From the NCBI GenBank assembly GCA_029780415.1, contig JAKOYN010000117.1, forward strand, positions 27,647 to 91,646: a stretch of DNA of 64,000 nucleotides. The letters run 5' to 3'. The notes beneath the pieces were generated by a model. It saw only the letters and a list, made by a program, of their open reading frames with translations, was not told where the DNA came from and made no database searches. The translations under genes were made by a program, and so were the position numbers. Each line of letters starts with the position of its first letter. The stretch's first letter is position 1. Positions 17,459-25,221 of this stretch are shown here, piece after piece. The DNA comes from RXIX01 sp003989075. Lineage in GTDB: Bacteria; Pseudomonadota; Gammaproteobacteria; Competibacterales; Competibacteraceae.

Positions 17459-18097
17459 ATGACCAGCATCGCGATCATCGATTACGGCATGGGCAATTTA
17501 CGCTCCGTCGCCAAGGCGCTGGAACACGTCGCCCCCACAGCCCGGGTGTGCATCACCCAGGACCGCCATGACATTCTGCACGCCGACCGGGTGGTGTTTC
17601 CCGGCCAGGGCTCGATCCGCGACTGCATGCGCGAACTGGCCCGCTGGGACCTGATCGACGTGGTCCGCGCCGCGGCGTGCAGCAAGCCGTTCCTGGGGCT
17701 GTGCCTGGGACCGCAGGCGCTGCTCGACTTCAGTGAGGAAAACGGCGGTACACCCTGCCTCGGCGTGCTGCCTGGACGGGTGGTCTGGTTTGGCGAACTG
17801 CACGATCCGGACAGCGCTGAACGCCTGAAAGTACCGCACATGGGCTGGAACCAGGTCCATCAGCTCGGCGCACATCCGCTCTGGTCTGGCATCGCCCAGG
17901 ACAGCCGCTTTTATTTCGTCCATAGCTACTATCTGCAACCCGCCGATCCGGCGCTGGCGGCCGGCCAGACCCGCTATGGTTTCAGCTTCACCTCGGCCAT
18001 CGCCCGCGACAACCTGTTCGCGGTGCAGTTTCACCCGGAAAAAAGCGCGGCGGCCGGCTTGCGCCTGCTGGCCAATTTCGCCGGCTGGAATCCGTAA
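17459..18097 (+). CDS. hisH: Imidazole glycerol phosphate synthase, glutamine amidotransferase subunit
   Basis: HisH hydrolyses glutamine and channels ammonia to HisF. The 212-residue product starts with IAIIDYGMGNLRS. The nucleophilic Cys lies in GLCLGPQ, where Met of the usual GMQ is Pro. The remaining triad residues lie in VQFHPEKS. The oxyanion-strand region (DRVVFPGQGS) is intact. The ATG at 17459 lies 52 bp after hisB. Confidence 0.95.
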   Translation: MTSIAIIDYGMGNLRSVAKALEHVAPTARVCITQDRHDILHADRVVFPGQGSIRDCMRELARWDLIDVVRAAACSKPFLGLCLGPQALLDFSEENGGTPCLGVLPGRVVWFGELHDPDSAERLKVPHMGWNQVHQLGAHPLWSGIAQDSRFYFVHSYYLQPADPALAAGQTRYGFSFTSAIARDNLFAVQFHPEKSAAAGLRLLANFAGWNP

Positions 18098-18147
18098 TCA
18101 CCCCCTTCATTCTTCTCACCTGGATAGGCCTGCTGGAAGAACCGGTC

Positions 18148-18888
18148 ATGCTGCTGATACCCGCAATCGATTTAAAGGATGGCAAGTGCGTGCGGCTGCG
18201 CCAGGGGCGCATGGACGACTCCACGATCTTTTCTGACGACCCGGTGGCCATGGCCGGGCGCTGGGTCGAGGCTGGCGCCCGTCGCCTGCATCTGGTTGAT
18301 CTGAATGGCGCCTTCGCCGGTCAGCCGGTCAATGCCCAGGTGATCCGGCGCATTGCCCAGGCCTTTCCCGAACTGCCGATCCAGGTTGGCGGCGGCATCC
18401 GCGATGAACAAGCCGTCGATGCCTATCTGGATGCTGGCGTCCAGTTCGTGATCATCGGCACCAAGGCCGTGCAGGAGCCGCACTTCATCAACAACCTGTG
18501 CCTGGAATATCCCGGTCACATCATCGTCGGCCTGGATGCCAAGGATGGACGGGTGGCGGTCAATGGCTGGTCGAAGCTGTCCAAACACAATGTCATCGAC
18601 CTGGCGCAGGTCTTCGAACGCTATGGCGTCGAGGCGATCGTCTATACCGACATCAGCCGCGACGGCATGATGCAGGGTGTGAATGTCGAGGCCACGCTGC
18701 GCCTGGCCCAGGCCATCAGCATCCCGGTGATCGCGTCCGGCGGCGTCAGCACGCTCGACGATCTGCGGGCACTGTGTGCAGTGGAAAAGGAGGGCATCAT
18801 GGGGGCGATCATTGGCCGGGCGCTGTATGACGGCGCCATTGATCTGGCCGAGGCGCAGCGCCTGCTTGAACCGGCGGGGCAGGCGTGA
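18148..18888 (+). CDS. hisA: ProFAR isomerase
   Basis: HisA opens the ribose ring of ProFAR by an Amadori rearrangement in histidine synthesis. It is a 246-residue (beta-alpha)8 barrel. The N-terminal LLIPAIDLKDGKCVRL with the catalytic Asp, the phosphate-binding VGGGIR, and YTDISRDGM with the second Asp are all present. The stop overlaps the hisF start (TGATG), so translation is coupled. Confidence 0.96.
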   Translation: MLLIPAIDLKDGKCVRLRQGRMDDSTIFSDDPVAMAGRWVEAGARRLHLVDLNGAFAGQPVNAQVIRRIAQAFPELPIQVGGGIRDEQAVDAYLDAGVQFVIIGTKAVQEPHFINNLCLEYPGHIIVGLDAKDGRVAVNGWSKLSKHNVIDLAQVFERYGVEAIVYTDISRDGMMQGVNVEATLRLAQAISIPVIASGGVSTLDDLRALCAVEKEGIMGAIIGRALYDGAIDLAEAQRLLEPAGQA

Positions 18889-19661
18889 TGGGCCTGGCCA
18901 AGCGCATTATTCCCTGTCTGGACGTCGATCGGGGCCGGGTGGTCAAGGGCGTCAGGTTCGTCGAGATTCGCGACGCAGGCGATCCGGTGGAAATCGCCCG
19001 CCGCTATGACCAGGAAGGCGCCGATGAAATCACTTTTCTCGACATTACCGCCAGTTCCGATGACCGCGAAACCATGGTACATGTGGTGGAGCAGGTGGCC
19101 AGCGAAGTGTTCATCCCGCTGACCGTCGGCGGCGGTATCCGCAGTCTCGACGATGTACGGCGGATGCTGAATGCCGGCGCGGATAAGGTGTCGATCAATA
19201 CCGCCGCCATCGCCCGCCCGGAATTCGTCCGCGACGCCGCCGAACGCTTTGGCAATCAGTGCATCGTGGTCGCCATCGATGCCAAGGCCGTGCATGCCGG
19301 GCAGGAAACACCGCGCTGGGAAATCTTTACTCACGGCGGTCGCCGTCCGACCGGCATCGACGCGGTGGAATGGGCACGGCGCATGGCCGATTACGGCGCG
19401 GGTGAAATCCTGCTGACCAGCATGGACCGCGATGGCACCAAGCGCGGCTTCGATCTGGAACTGACCCGCGCCATCAGCGAGGCGGTGAGCATTCCGGTAA
19501 TTGCCTCTGGCGGCGTCGGCACGCTGGATCATCTGGCTGACGGCATCCTGCTCGGCAAAGCTGATGCGGTGCTGGCGGCGAGCATTTTCCATTTCGCTGA
19601 ATACACCATTGAACAGGCCAAGCGCCATCTGCAGGCGCGTGGCATCGAAGTCAGGCTTTGA
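18888..19661 (+). CDS. hisF: Imidazole glycerol phosphate synthase, cyclase subunit
   Basis: HisF is the barrel subunit that uses ammonia from HisH to form imidazole glycerol phosphate and AICAR. The 257-residue protein has the catalytic Asp residues in IPCLDVDRGRVVKG and TSMDRDGTKRGFD, and phosphate-binding loops VGGGIRS and ASGGVG. The ATG at 18888 is preferred over an overlapping GTG one codon earlier because it starts the standard N-terminus (GLAKRIIPCLDVD). Confidence 0.96.
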   Translation: MGLAKRIIPCLDVDRGRVVKGVRFVEIRDAGDPVEIARRYDQEGADEITFLDITASSDDRETMVHVVEQVASEVFIPLTVGGGIRSLDDVRRMLNAGADKVSINTAAIARPEFVRDAAERFGNQCIVVAIDAKAVHAGQETPRWEIFTHGGRRPTGIDAVEWARRMADYGAGEILLTSMDRDGTKRGFDLELTRAISEAVSIPVIASGGVGTLDHLADGILLGKADAVLAASIFHFAEYTIEQAKRHLQARGIEVRL

Positions 19662-19715
19662 GTTGATTTGACAGGCCCTGCTCCTGGCGGGAGCGTGGGC
19701 GGAGCGAGACTATTC

Positions 19716-20105
19716 ATGAGCGACAACTGGCTGGACCGTATTAAATGGACCGCTGATGGGCTGGTGCCCGCCATTGCCCAGGATGCCAGCAGCGGCCGGA
19801 TTCTGATGATGGCCTGGATGAACCGCGAATCGCTGCAGCGCACCGTGGCCTGTGGCGAGGCGGTGTACTGGTCGCGTTCGCGCCGCCAGATCTGGCATAA
19901 GGGCGAGACCTCCGGCCATACGCAAAAGGTCAGGCGCATCCGTCTGGATTGCGATGCCGATGTGCTGCTGCTGGAGATCGAACAGATAGGCGGTATCGCC
20001 TGTCATACCGGCCGGCAGAGCTGCTTTTTCGAGGAGCTGCGCGACGGGCAGTGGGTGGCCATCGATCCGGTGCTCAAGGACCCGCGCGAGATGTATGGCT
20101 CATGA
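19716..20105 (+). CDS. hisI: Phosphoribosyl-AMP cyclohydrolase
   Basis: HisI hydrolyses the adenine ring of phosphoribosyl-AMP. The 129-residue protein is a stand-alone HisI, not fused to HisE. Zinc- and magnesium-binding residues are visible in LDCDADVLL and GIACHTGRQSCFF, with SRSRRQIWHKGETSGH upstream. The stop overlaps the hisE start by 4 bp. In the pathway this step follows HisE, so the gene order is reversed relative to the reactions. Confidence 0.95.
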   Translation: MSDNWLDRIKWTADGLVPAIAQDASSGRILMMAWMNRESLQRTVACGEAVYWSRSRRQIWHKGETSGHTQKVRRIRLDCDADVLLLEIEQIGGIACHTGRQSCFFEELRDGQWVAIDPVLKDPREMYGS

Positions 20106-20425
20106 GCGATAGCACGCTGCGCGAACTGGCCGCGACCCTGGAAGCCCGCAAGCAGGCCGATCCCGACAGCTCCTATGTCGCCCGGCTATATGCCAAGGGG
20201 CTGGATGCCATTCTCAAGAAAGTCGGCGAGGAAGCCGCCGAAACTCTGCTGGCGGCCAAGAATGGTGACCCCGAGCATCTGGTGCGCGAAACCGCCGACC
20301 TGTGGTTTCATACTCTGGTCATGCTGGCTCATCAGGGCTTGGGGCCGGATGCGGTTCTCGACGAACTGCGCCGCCGCTTTGGCACCTCCGGCCTGGCCGA
20401 AAAAGCCGCCCGCAACGCGCGCTAG
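20102..20425 (+). CDS. hisE: Phosphoribosyl-ATP pyrophosphatase
   Basis: HisE removes pyrophosphate from phosphoribosyl-ATP, the second step of histidine synthesis. The 107-residue all-alpha protein has the MazG-like metal motif KKVGEEAAETLLAAK and the helix ETADLWFHTLVML. It is translationally coupled to hisI by a 4-bp overlap. tatA starts 33 bp downstream, so his and tat genes may share a transcript. Confidence 0.95.
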   Translation: MSDSTLRELAATLEARKQADPDSSYVARLYAKGLDAILKKVGEEAAETLLAAKNGDPEHLVRETADLWFHTLVMLAHQGLGPDAVLDELRRRFGTSGLAEKAARNAR

Positions 20426-20458
20426 GCGCGATCTCCCGTTCTTCAGAGGCACACTGTC

Positions 20459-20719
20459 ATGCGTTTCAGTATTTGGGAACTCCTGCTCATCCTGGTCATT
20501 ATCCTGGTGCTGTTTGGCGGCAGCCGGCTGCGCAACCTGGGCGGCGATCTGGGCGCGGCGATTCGCGGTTTTCGCGATTCGATGAAGGAAGGCGCCAAAC
20601 CGGACACCGCTGCCGACGAGCCGCGCAAGCTCGACCAGCCAGCCAGCGCCGAGCGTGGCAGCGAGGCCAGCGCCACGACGGCCCGTGACCCGCTGGCCAA
20701 GGATCGCGACAAGGTCTGA
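20459..20719 (+). CDS. tatA: Sec-independent protein translocase subunit TatA
   Basis: TatA polymerises to form the export path for folded proteins with twin-arginine signals. The 86-residue protein has one N-terminal membrane helix (WELLLILVIILVLFGG), the hinge FGGSRLRNLGGDLG, an amphipathic helix and an acidic/basic tail. An AGAGG site precedes the ATG. It is the first of three tat genes (tatA-tatB gap 18 bp, tatB-tatC gap 6 bp). A likely client, the Tat-signal serine dehydratase, is encoded near the end of this window. Confidence 0.93.
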   Translation: MRFSIWELLLILVIILVLFGGSRLRNLGGDLGAAIRGFRDSMKEGAKPDTAADEPRKLDQPASAERGSEASATTARDPLAKDRDKV

Positions 20720-20737
20720 GCACCGGATCACGCCCGC

Positions 20738-21220
20738 ATGTTTGAAATCGGTTTCTGGGAACTGGTGCTGGTCGGCGTCGTTGCCCTGCTCGTGGTCGGT
20801 CCGGAGAAGTTGCCGGGACTGGCGCGCACTGCCGGACTTTGGCTGGGCAGGGCGCGGCGGATGATCGCCGAGGTCAAGGCCGATGTGGACCGGGAACTGC
20901 ATCTTGAAGAGCTCAAGCAGTCGCTGCGCCAGCAGGCTGATGTGAGTGAGATCAAGGATCTGGCCGATCGGGTGCGTTCGCTGCGCCGGGATGTCGAAGA
21001 AGAGTTCGATGATCCCGGTCCACCGCCGGGCTGGACACCGGGTATGCATAACGCGCCACCTCCACCGGGCTGGACACCGCCCGCTGCGCCCGCTGAAGCA
21101 TCAGCAGTTACGCTGCAAAAGCCGGCCGTTCCTGAAACATCGGTGGTGACGCTGCAAAAGCCGGCGGCTACGGCGGCTGATGTACCTGCACCGCCCCCCT
21201 CTCCTCCCGCCACGAGCTGA
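20738..21220 (+). CDS. tatB: Sec-independent protein translocase subunit TatB
   Basis: TatB works with TatC to bind twin-arginine signal peptides. The 160-residue protein starts MFEIGFWELVLVGVVALLVVGPEK-like with the conserved Glu in the membrane helix and GPEKLPGLART. A long amphipathic helix follows. The C-terminal third is unusual: two copies of PPPGWTPG-like sequence and two of VTLQKPA, then a Pro-rich end. Such tails are normally variable and dispensable, so the repeats may have arisen by local duplication. Confidence 0.93.
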   Translation: MFEIGFWELVLVGVVALLVVGPEKLPGLARTAGLWLGRARRMIAEVKADVDRELHLEELKQSLRQQADVSEIKDLADRVRSLRRDVEEEFDDPGPPPGWTPGMHNAPPPPGWTPPAAPAEASAVTLQKPAVPETSVVTLQKPAATAADVPAPPPSPPATS

Positions 21221-21226
21221 GCCAGC

Positions 21227-21979
21227 GTGTCCGACACCGATCACGAACAGCCCTTCATCAGTCATCTGGTTGAATTGCGCAGCCGGCTGTTGCGCATCGT
21301 CGGCGGCATTCTGCTGGTGTTCGTGGCGATGTCGCCCTTTTCCAACCCGATTTACACCGCCCTGGCCGGTCCGCTGCTCAAGCACATGCCGGCCAATAGC
21401 AGCATGATCGCCATTGATGTCCTGTCGCCGTTCCTGACTCCATTGAAATTTACTCTGGTGCTGGCGGTGTTCGTGACCATACCGTGGGTGCTTTACCAGG
21501 TCTGGGCTTTTGTCGCCCCGGGCCTGTATCAGCGGGAAAAGCGTCTGGCCCTGCCGGTGCTGGCGTCCAGCACCCTGCTGTTCTACGCGGGCATGGCCTT
21601 CGCCTATTTCGTGATCATGCCGATCTTCTTTGCCTTCATCACCAGTACCGCGCCGACCGGAGTCGCGGTGATGACCGACATTAACCGCTATCTGGACTTC
21701 GTGATGACGCTGTTTTTCGCCTTCGGCGTTGCCTTCGAGGTGCCGGTGGCGACGGTCATTCTGGCCCTGCTCGGCATCCTGACCCCCGAAGCGATGGCCG
21801 CCAAGCGCCCCTATGTGATTGTCGGCGCCTTTATCGTCGGTATGCTATTGACGCCGCCGGATGTGATTTCGCAGACCCTGCTGGCCCTGCCGATGTGGTT
21901 TCTATTCGAGATTGGCGTGTTCGTGGCGCGGCTGCTGTTGCGCCAGCGCGCAACCGCAGCGACCGGCGCCGCGCGCTAG
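21227..21979 (+). CDS. tatC: Sec-independent protein translocase subunit TatC
   Basis: TatC is the six-helix membrane receptor for twin-arginine signal peptides. The 250-residue protein carries the cytoplasmic N-terminus FISHLVELRSRLLR and the first-loop motifs LSPFLTPLKFT and VLYQVWAFVAPGLYQREKR. FGVAFEVPVATVIL and the later helices match the family. A GTG at 21227 is used, 6 bp after tatB. Confidence 0.95.
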   Translation: MSDTDHEQPFISHLVELRSRLLRIVGGILLVFVAMSPFSNPIYTALAGPLLKHMPANSSMIAIDVLSPFLTPLKFTLVLAVFVTIPWVLYQVWAFVAPGLYQREKRLALPVLASSTLLFYAGMAFAYFVIMPIFFAFITSTAPTGVAVMTDINRYLDFVMTLFFAFGVAFEVPVATVILALLGILTPEAMAAKRPYVIVGAFIVGMLLTPPDVISQTLLALPMWFLFEIGVFVARLLLRQRATAATGAAR

Positions 21980-22091
21980 GGCAGTACCGCCTGTCCACCC
22001 ATTGCCGCGCGGACGGGCTCAGGACTCCTGCTGAAGCGTGAGCGGCAAAACCGCGCCCAGGTCAGCAGCGCCGCGATGCTGGCCTACTTCA

Positions 22092-23054
22092 CTACTTCAG
22101 CCAGCCCTTGCGGCGAAAGATCCAGAACGGCGCCGCCACTGAGGTCAGCATCAGGCCCAGAGCGAAGGGATAGCCCATCGCCCATTTCAGCTCCGGCATG
22201 AAATCGAAATTCATGCCGTAGATGCTGGCGATCAAGGTTGGCGGCAGCAGTGCTACCGAGGCCACCGAGAAGATCTTGATGATCTTGTTCTGGTTGATGT
22301 TGATAAAGCCAACCGTGGCGTCCATCAGAAAGTTGATCTTGTCGAACAGAAACGAGGTGTGCCCGTCCAGCGATTCGATGTCGCGCAGAATCTGCCGGGC
22401 CTCCTCGATCTGGTCGGGCGACAGCAGTCGCTGGCGCATCAGGTAGGAAATGGCGCGGCGGGTATCCATCAGGTTGCGGCGGATGCGCCCGTTCAGGTCT
22501 TCCTCGCGGGCGATGCTGGACAGGACTGCCGCGGCATCCTCGTCGGTCAGGCGTGCATTGAGTACCCGGCGGCCAATCTCCTCCAGCGCCTCGTAGACAC
22601 CTTCCAGAGCATCGGCGGAATACTCGGCATCGGTGGCGTACAGGTCGAGCAGCACGTCGCGACAGTCTTCCAGATAGCCGGGCTGGTGGCGGGCACGCAT
22701 CCGCAGCAGCCGGAACACCGGCAGATCTTCCTGGTGCAGGCTGAACAGGATGTCCTGGCGGAACACGAAGGCGACCGGGATGTTGCGCGACTCGTCATCC
22801 TTGTCGAGCAGGAAATCGGAGCGGATCTGCAGGGCACCGCTGGCATCCTCGAAACAGCGCGCGCTGGCTTCGATATCGCCAAAATCGTCCTCATCAGGCA
22901 GGGTCAGGTTGAACAGTTCCCGCGCCCACTGTCGCTCTTCATCGGTCGGCGAATCGAAATCAACCCAGATGGGCTTGGCCTGTTGCAGATCCTCGCGGCT
23001 CTCCACCTGGAGCTGCTGCAGACGGCCGTTGCGCAGTTCGAAGGCATTGATCAT
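22092..23054 (-). CDS. corA: CorA-family magnesium/cation channel
   Basis: This is a 320-residue inner-membrane divalent-cation channel. A large acidic cytoplasmic N-domain (about 1-255) is followed by two C-terminal membrane helices flanking the selectivity motif YGMNF, and a short basic tail (FRRKGWLK). The ATG at 23054 (MINAFELRNG) is chosen over in-frame codons upstream because homologous CorA proteins start this close to the beta domain. It is divergent from the nuclease-helicase gene, with a 143-bp gap. Confidence 0.9.
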   Translation of the reverse strand: MINAFELRNGRLQQLQVESREDLQQAKPIWVDFDSPTDEERQWARELFNLTLPDEDDFGDIEASARCFEDASGALQIRSDFLLDKDDESRNIPVAFVFRQDILFSLHQEDLPVFRLLRMRARHQPGYLEDCRDVLLDLYATDAEYSADALEGVYEALEEIGRRVLNARLTDEDAAAVLSSIAREEDLNGRIRRNLMDTRRAISYLMRQRLLSPDQIEEARQILRDIESLDGHTSFLFDKINFLMDATVGFININQNKIIKIFSVASVALLPPTLIASIYGMNFDFMPELKWAMGYPFALGLMLTSVAAPFWIFRRKGWLK

Positions 23055-23197
23055 GCGAGTTTCCCGGCAGGTAGAATGGCAGCGTGGAACATGGTTGAGA
23101 ATCTGCAGCAGGTCAATGCGCTGGTGCGGATTTGGGTCATTCTTCAGGGCGGGAAATTTAAGCGAAGGGCAAAAAAAATACAAGGAAATAGTGGCTT

Positions 23198-25174
23198 ATG
23201 AAAAGATGGCACTACGGAAGCACAATAGGGGAATTCCTCCTGGCTTCCGAACAGGAAATTCTTGGCAAACTGGTAGAGAAACATGCGTTTTCGCTGGAGC
23301 AGACGCAAAGAAATGCCTGGGCTGAACAGATTTCCATTCTAAAAAACACCCTCGGTCCTTATGCTGGTCGTATTTATTTCGAATACTCCATTCCACGCAT
23401 GGGAAAAAGAATTGATGTTGTTCTGCTGATCGAATCGGTTGTTTTTGTTCTGGAGTTCAAGGTTGGCGAAAAGGAATTTCCGGTTTGTGCAATTGACCAG
23501 GTTTTTGATTATGCGCTTGACCTCAAAAACTTTCATAAAAAAAGTCATCATGCCACTATAGTTCCCATATTGATATCGACTCAGTCAAATGTAAAATTTA
23601 CAACGACTTCTATTGAATCAGGCTCGGATGGCATTATTTCACCCATTCTTGCCAATTCAAAAATACTGCCCAATATAATTGCTGATGTTCTGCGGTTTTT
23701 TAATGGAGAAAGCCTGGATCCGGTTGAGTGGGAACAAAGCCAGTATCAACCAACCCCAACTATCATAGAAGCCGCAATGGCACTTTATAGTGGCCATTCC
23801 GTCAGCGAGATTTCCCGCAGTGATGCCGGCGCGATCAATCTCGGAATAACATCCGACACGATCTCGGATATCATTCATGAATCAAAAGTACAATGCCATA
23901 AATCCATTTGCTTTGTGACGGGTGTGCCCGGTTCTGGAAAAACCCTGGTTGGACTGAATATCGCAACCCGGCATCTTGACAGGGACACTGATCTTTACAG
24001 CGTTTTTCTCTCTGGAAACGGTCCGCTAGTTGCCGTGCTGCGCGAAGCCCTAGCGCGCGACCAAGTGAAGCGGGCAAGAGAATCCGGCAGGACATCACGT
24101 AAGGGTCATGCGAGGAGTGAGGTCAAGGCATTCATCCAGAACGTACATCATTTTCGTGATGAATGCCTGATTGATATAAAAAAACCACCGATTGAACATG
24201 TAGCGCTGTTTGATGAGGCACAGCGCGCTTGGGATTTGCAGCAAACGGTCAACTTTATGAGCCGCAAGCGGGATAAAGCTGATTTTAATAGGTCAGAACC
24301 CGAGTTTCTGATTTCCTGTCTCGATCGTCATCCTGATTGGGCTGTGGTCGTATGTCTGGTCGGTGGTGGACAGGAAATCAATACAGGTGAAGCCGGTATC
24401 AGTGAATGGCTGGAGTCACTGTTGCGATCATTTCCCGACTGGCATGTTTATATCTCTCCCCGTCTAGCAGGCGCGGAGTACCGGGCGGAGGACATGCTGC
24501 AGAAAATCAAACAGCTATCCCATGTTGCCTTCCGGGACGAGTTGCATCTCGCGGTTTCCATGCGTTCCTTTCGCGCTGAGCACCTTGCGCTGTTTGTCCA
24601 GCAGTTGCTGGATCTGCAGGCCGGTCAGGCCAGCGAGATGCTTGAAAAGATCAGAGAAAAATACCCTATCGTCATGACGCGCGACCTGGCAAAAGCAAAA
24701 AAATGGCTCAGAAAAAAGGCGCGAGGATCGGAGCGATATGGCGTTGTCGTTTCGTCGCAGGCACAGCGCCTGAAGCCGCATGCGATCGACGTTAAATCAC
24801 CGGTTGATCCGATCCACTGGTTTCTGGATGGCAAGGACGATGTTCGTTCATCCTATTATATGGAAGATGTTGCGACCGAATTTCAGGTGCAGGGCCTGGA
24901 ACTTGATTGGGCGTGCGTCGCATGGGATGCTGATTTCCGGTATTCTCCTGCTGGATGGCAGCATTGGTCATTTGTGGGCGACAGATGGAATCGCATTCGA
25001 AAGGAACAGCGGCAGATTTATCTTAAAAACGCCTATCGTGTTCTGTTGACGCGTGCCCGGCAGGGCATGGTTATTTTTGTTCCGCATGGCGATGATGAAG
25101 ACCCGACCCGATTGCATGAATTCTATGATCATACGTTCGATTATTTTCATAGGATTGGTCTTGAGGATTTATAA
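23198..25174 (+). CDS. PD-(D/E)XK nuclease-DUF2075 helicase, candidate defence gene
   Basis: This 658-residue protein joins an N-terminal nuclease-like domain to a superfamily 1-like ATPase. The N-domain shows RIDVVLL (D73), then VLEFK (E86, K88), a PD-(D/E)XK pattern, with a downstream QVFDYALDLKNFH helix. The ATPase has Walker A GVPGSGKT at 242-249 and DEAQRAW at 339-345, the hallmark of DUF2075. Late helicase motifs appear in EFQVQGLELDW and NAYRVLLTRARQGM. Base composition is visibly AT-richer than either neighbour, and it sits alone between corA and mutS, both housekeeping genes. This suggests horizontal acquisition. A role in phage or plasmid defence is an inference. The ATG is preceded by AAGGA. 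Confidence 0.82.
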   Translation: MKRWHYGSTIGEFLLASEQEILGKLVEKHAFSLEQTQRNAWAEQISILKNTLGPYAGRIYFEYSIPRMGKRIDVVLLIESVVFVLEFKVGEKEFPVCAIDQVFDYALDLKNFHKKSHHATIVPILISTQSNVKFTTTSIESGSDGIISPILANSKILPNIIADVLRFFNGESLDPVEWEQSQYQPTPTIIEAAMALYSGHSVSEISRSDAGAINLGITSDTISDIIHESKVQCHKSICFVTGVPGSGKTLVGLNIATRHLDRDTDLYSVFLSGNGPLVAVLREALARDQVKRARESGRTSRKGHARSEVKAFIQNVHHFRDECLIDIKKPPIEHVALFDEAQRAWDLQQTVNFMSRKRDKADFNRSEPEFLISCLDRHPDWAVVVCLVGGGQEINTGEAGISEWLESLLRSFPDWHVYISPRLAGAEYRAEDMLQKIKQLSHVAFRDELHLAVSMRSFRAEHLALFVQQLLDLQAGQASEMLEKIREKYPIVMTRDLAKAKKWLRKKARGSERYGVVVSSQAQRLKPHAIDVKSPVDPIHWFLDGKDDVRSSYYMEDVATEFQVQGLELDWACVAWDADFRYSPAGWQHWSFVGDRWNRIRKEQRQIYLKNAYRVLLTRARQGMVIFVPHGDDEDPTRLHEFYDHTFDYFHRIGLEDL

Positions 25175-25221
25175 TCTCCTGTGCAGTATTGCCATAAACC
25201 TGAATCCTGGACGCCGCACTC

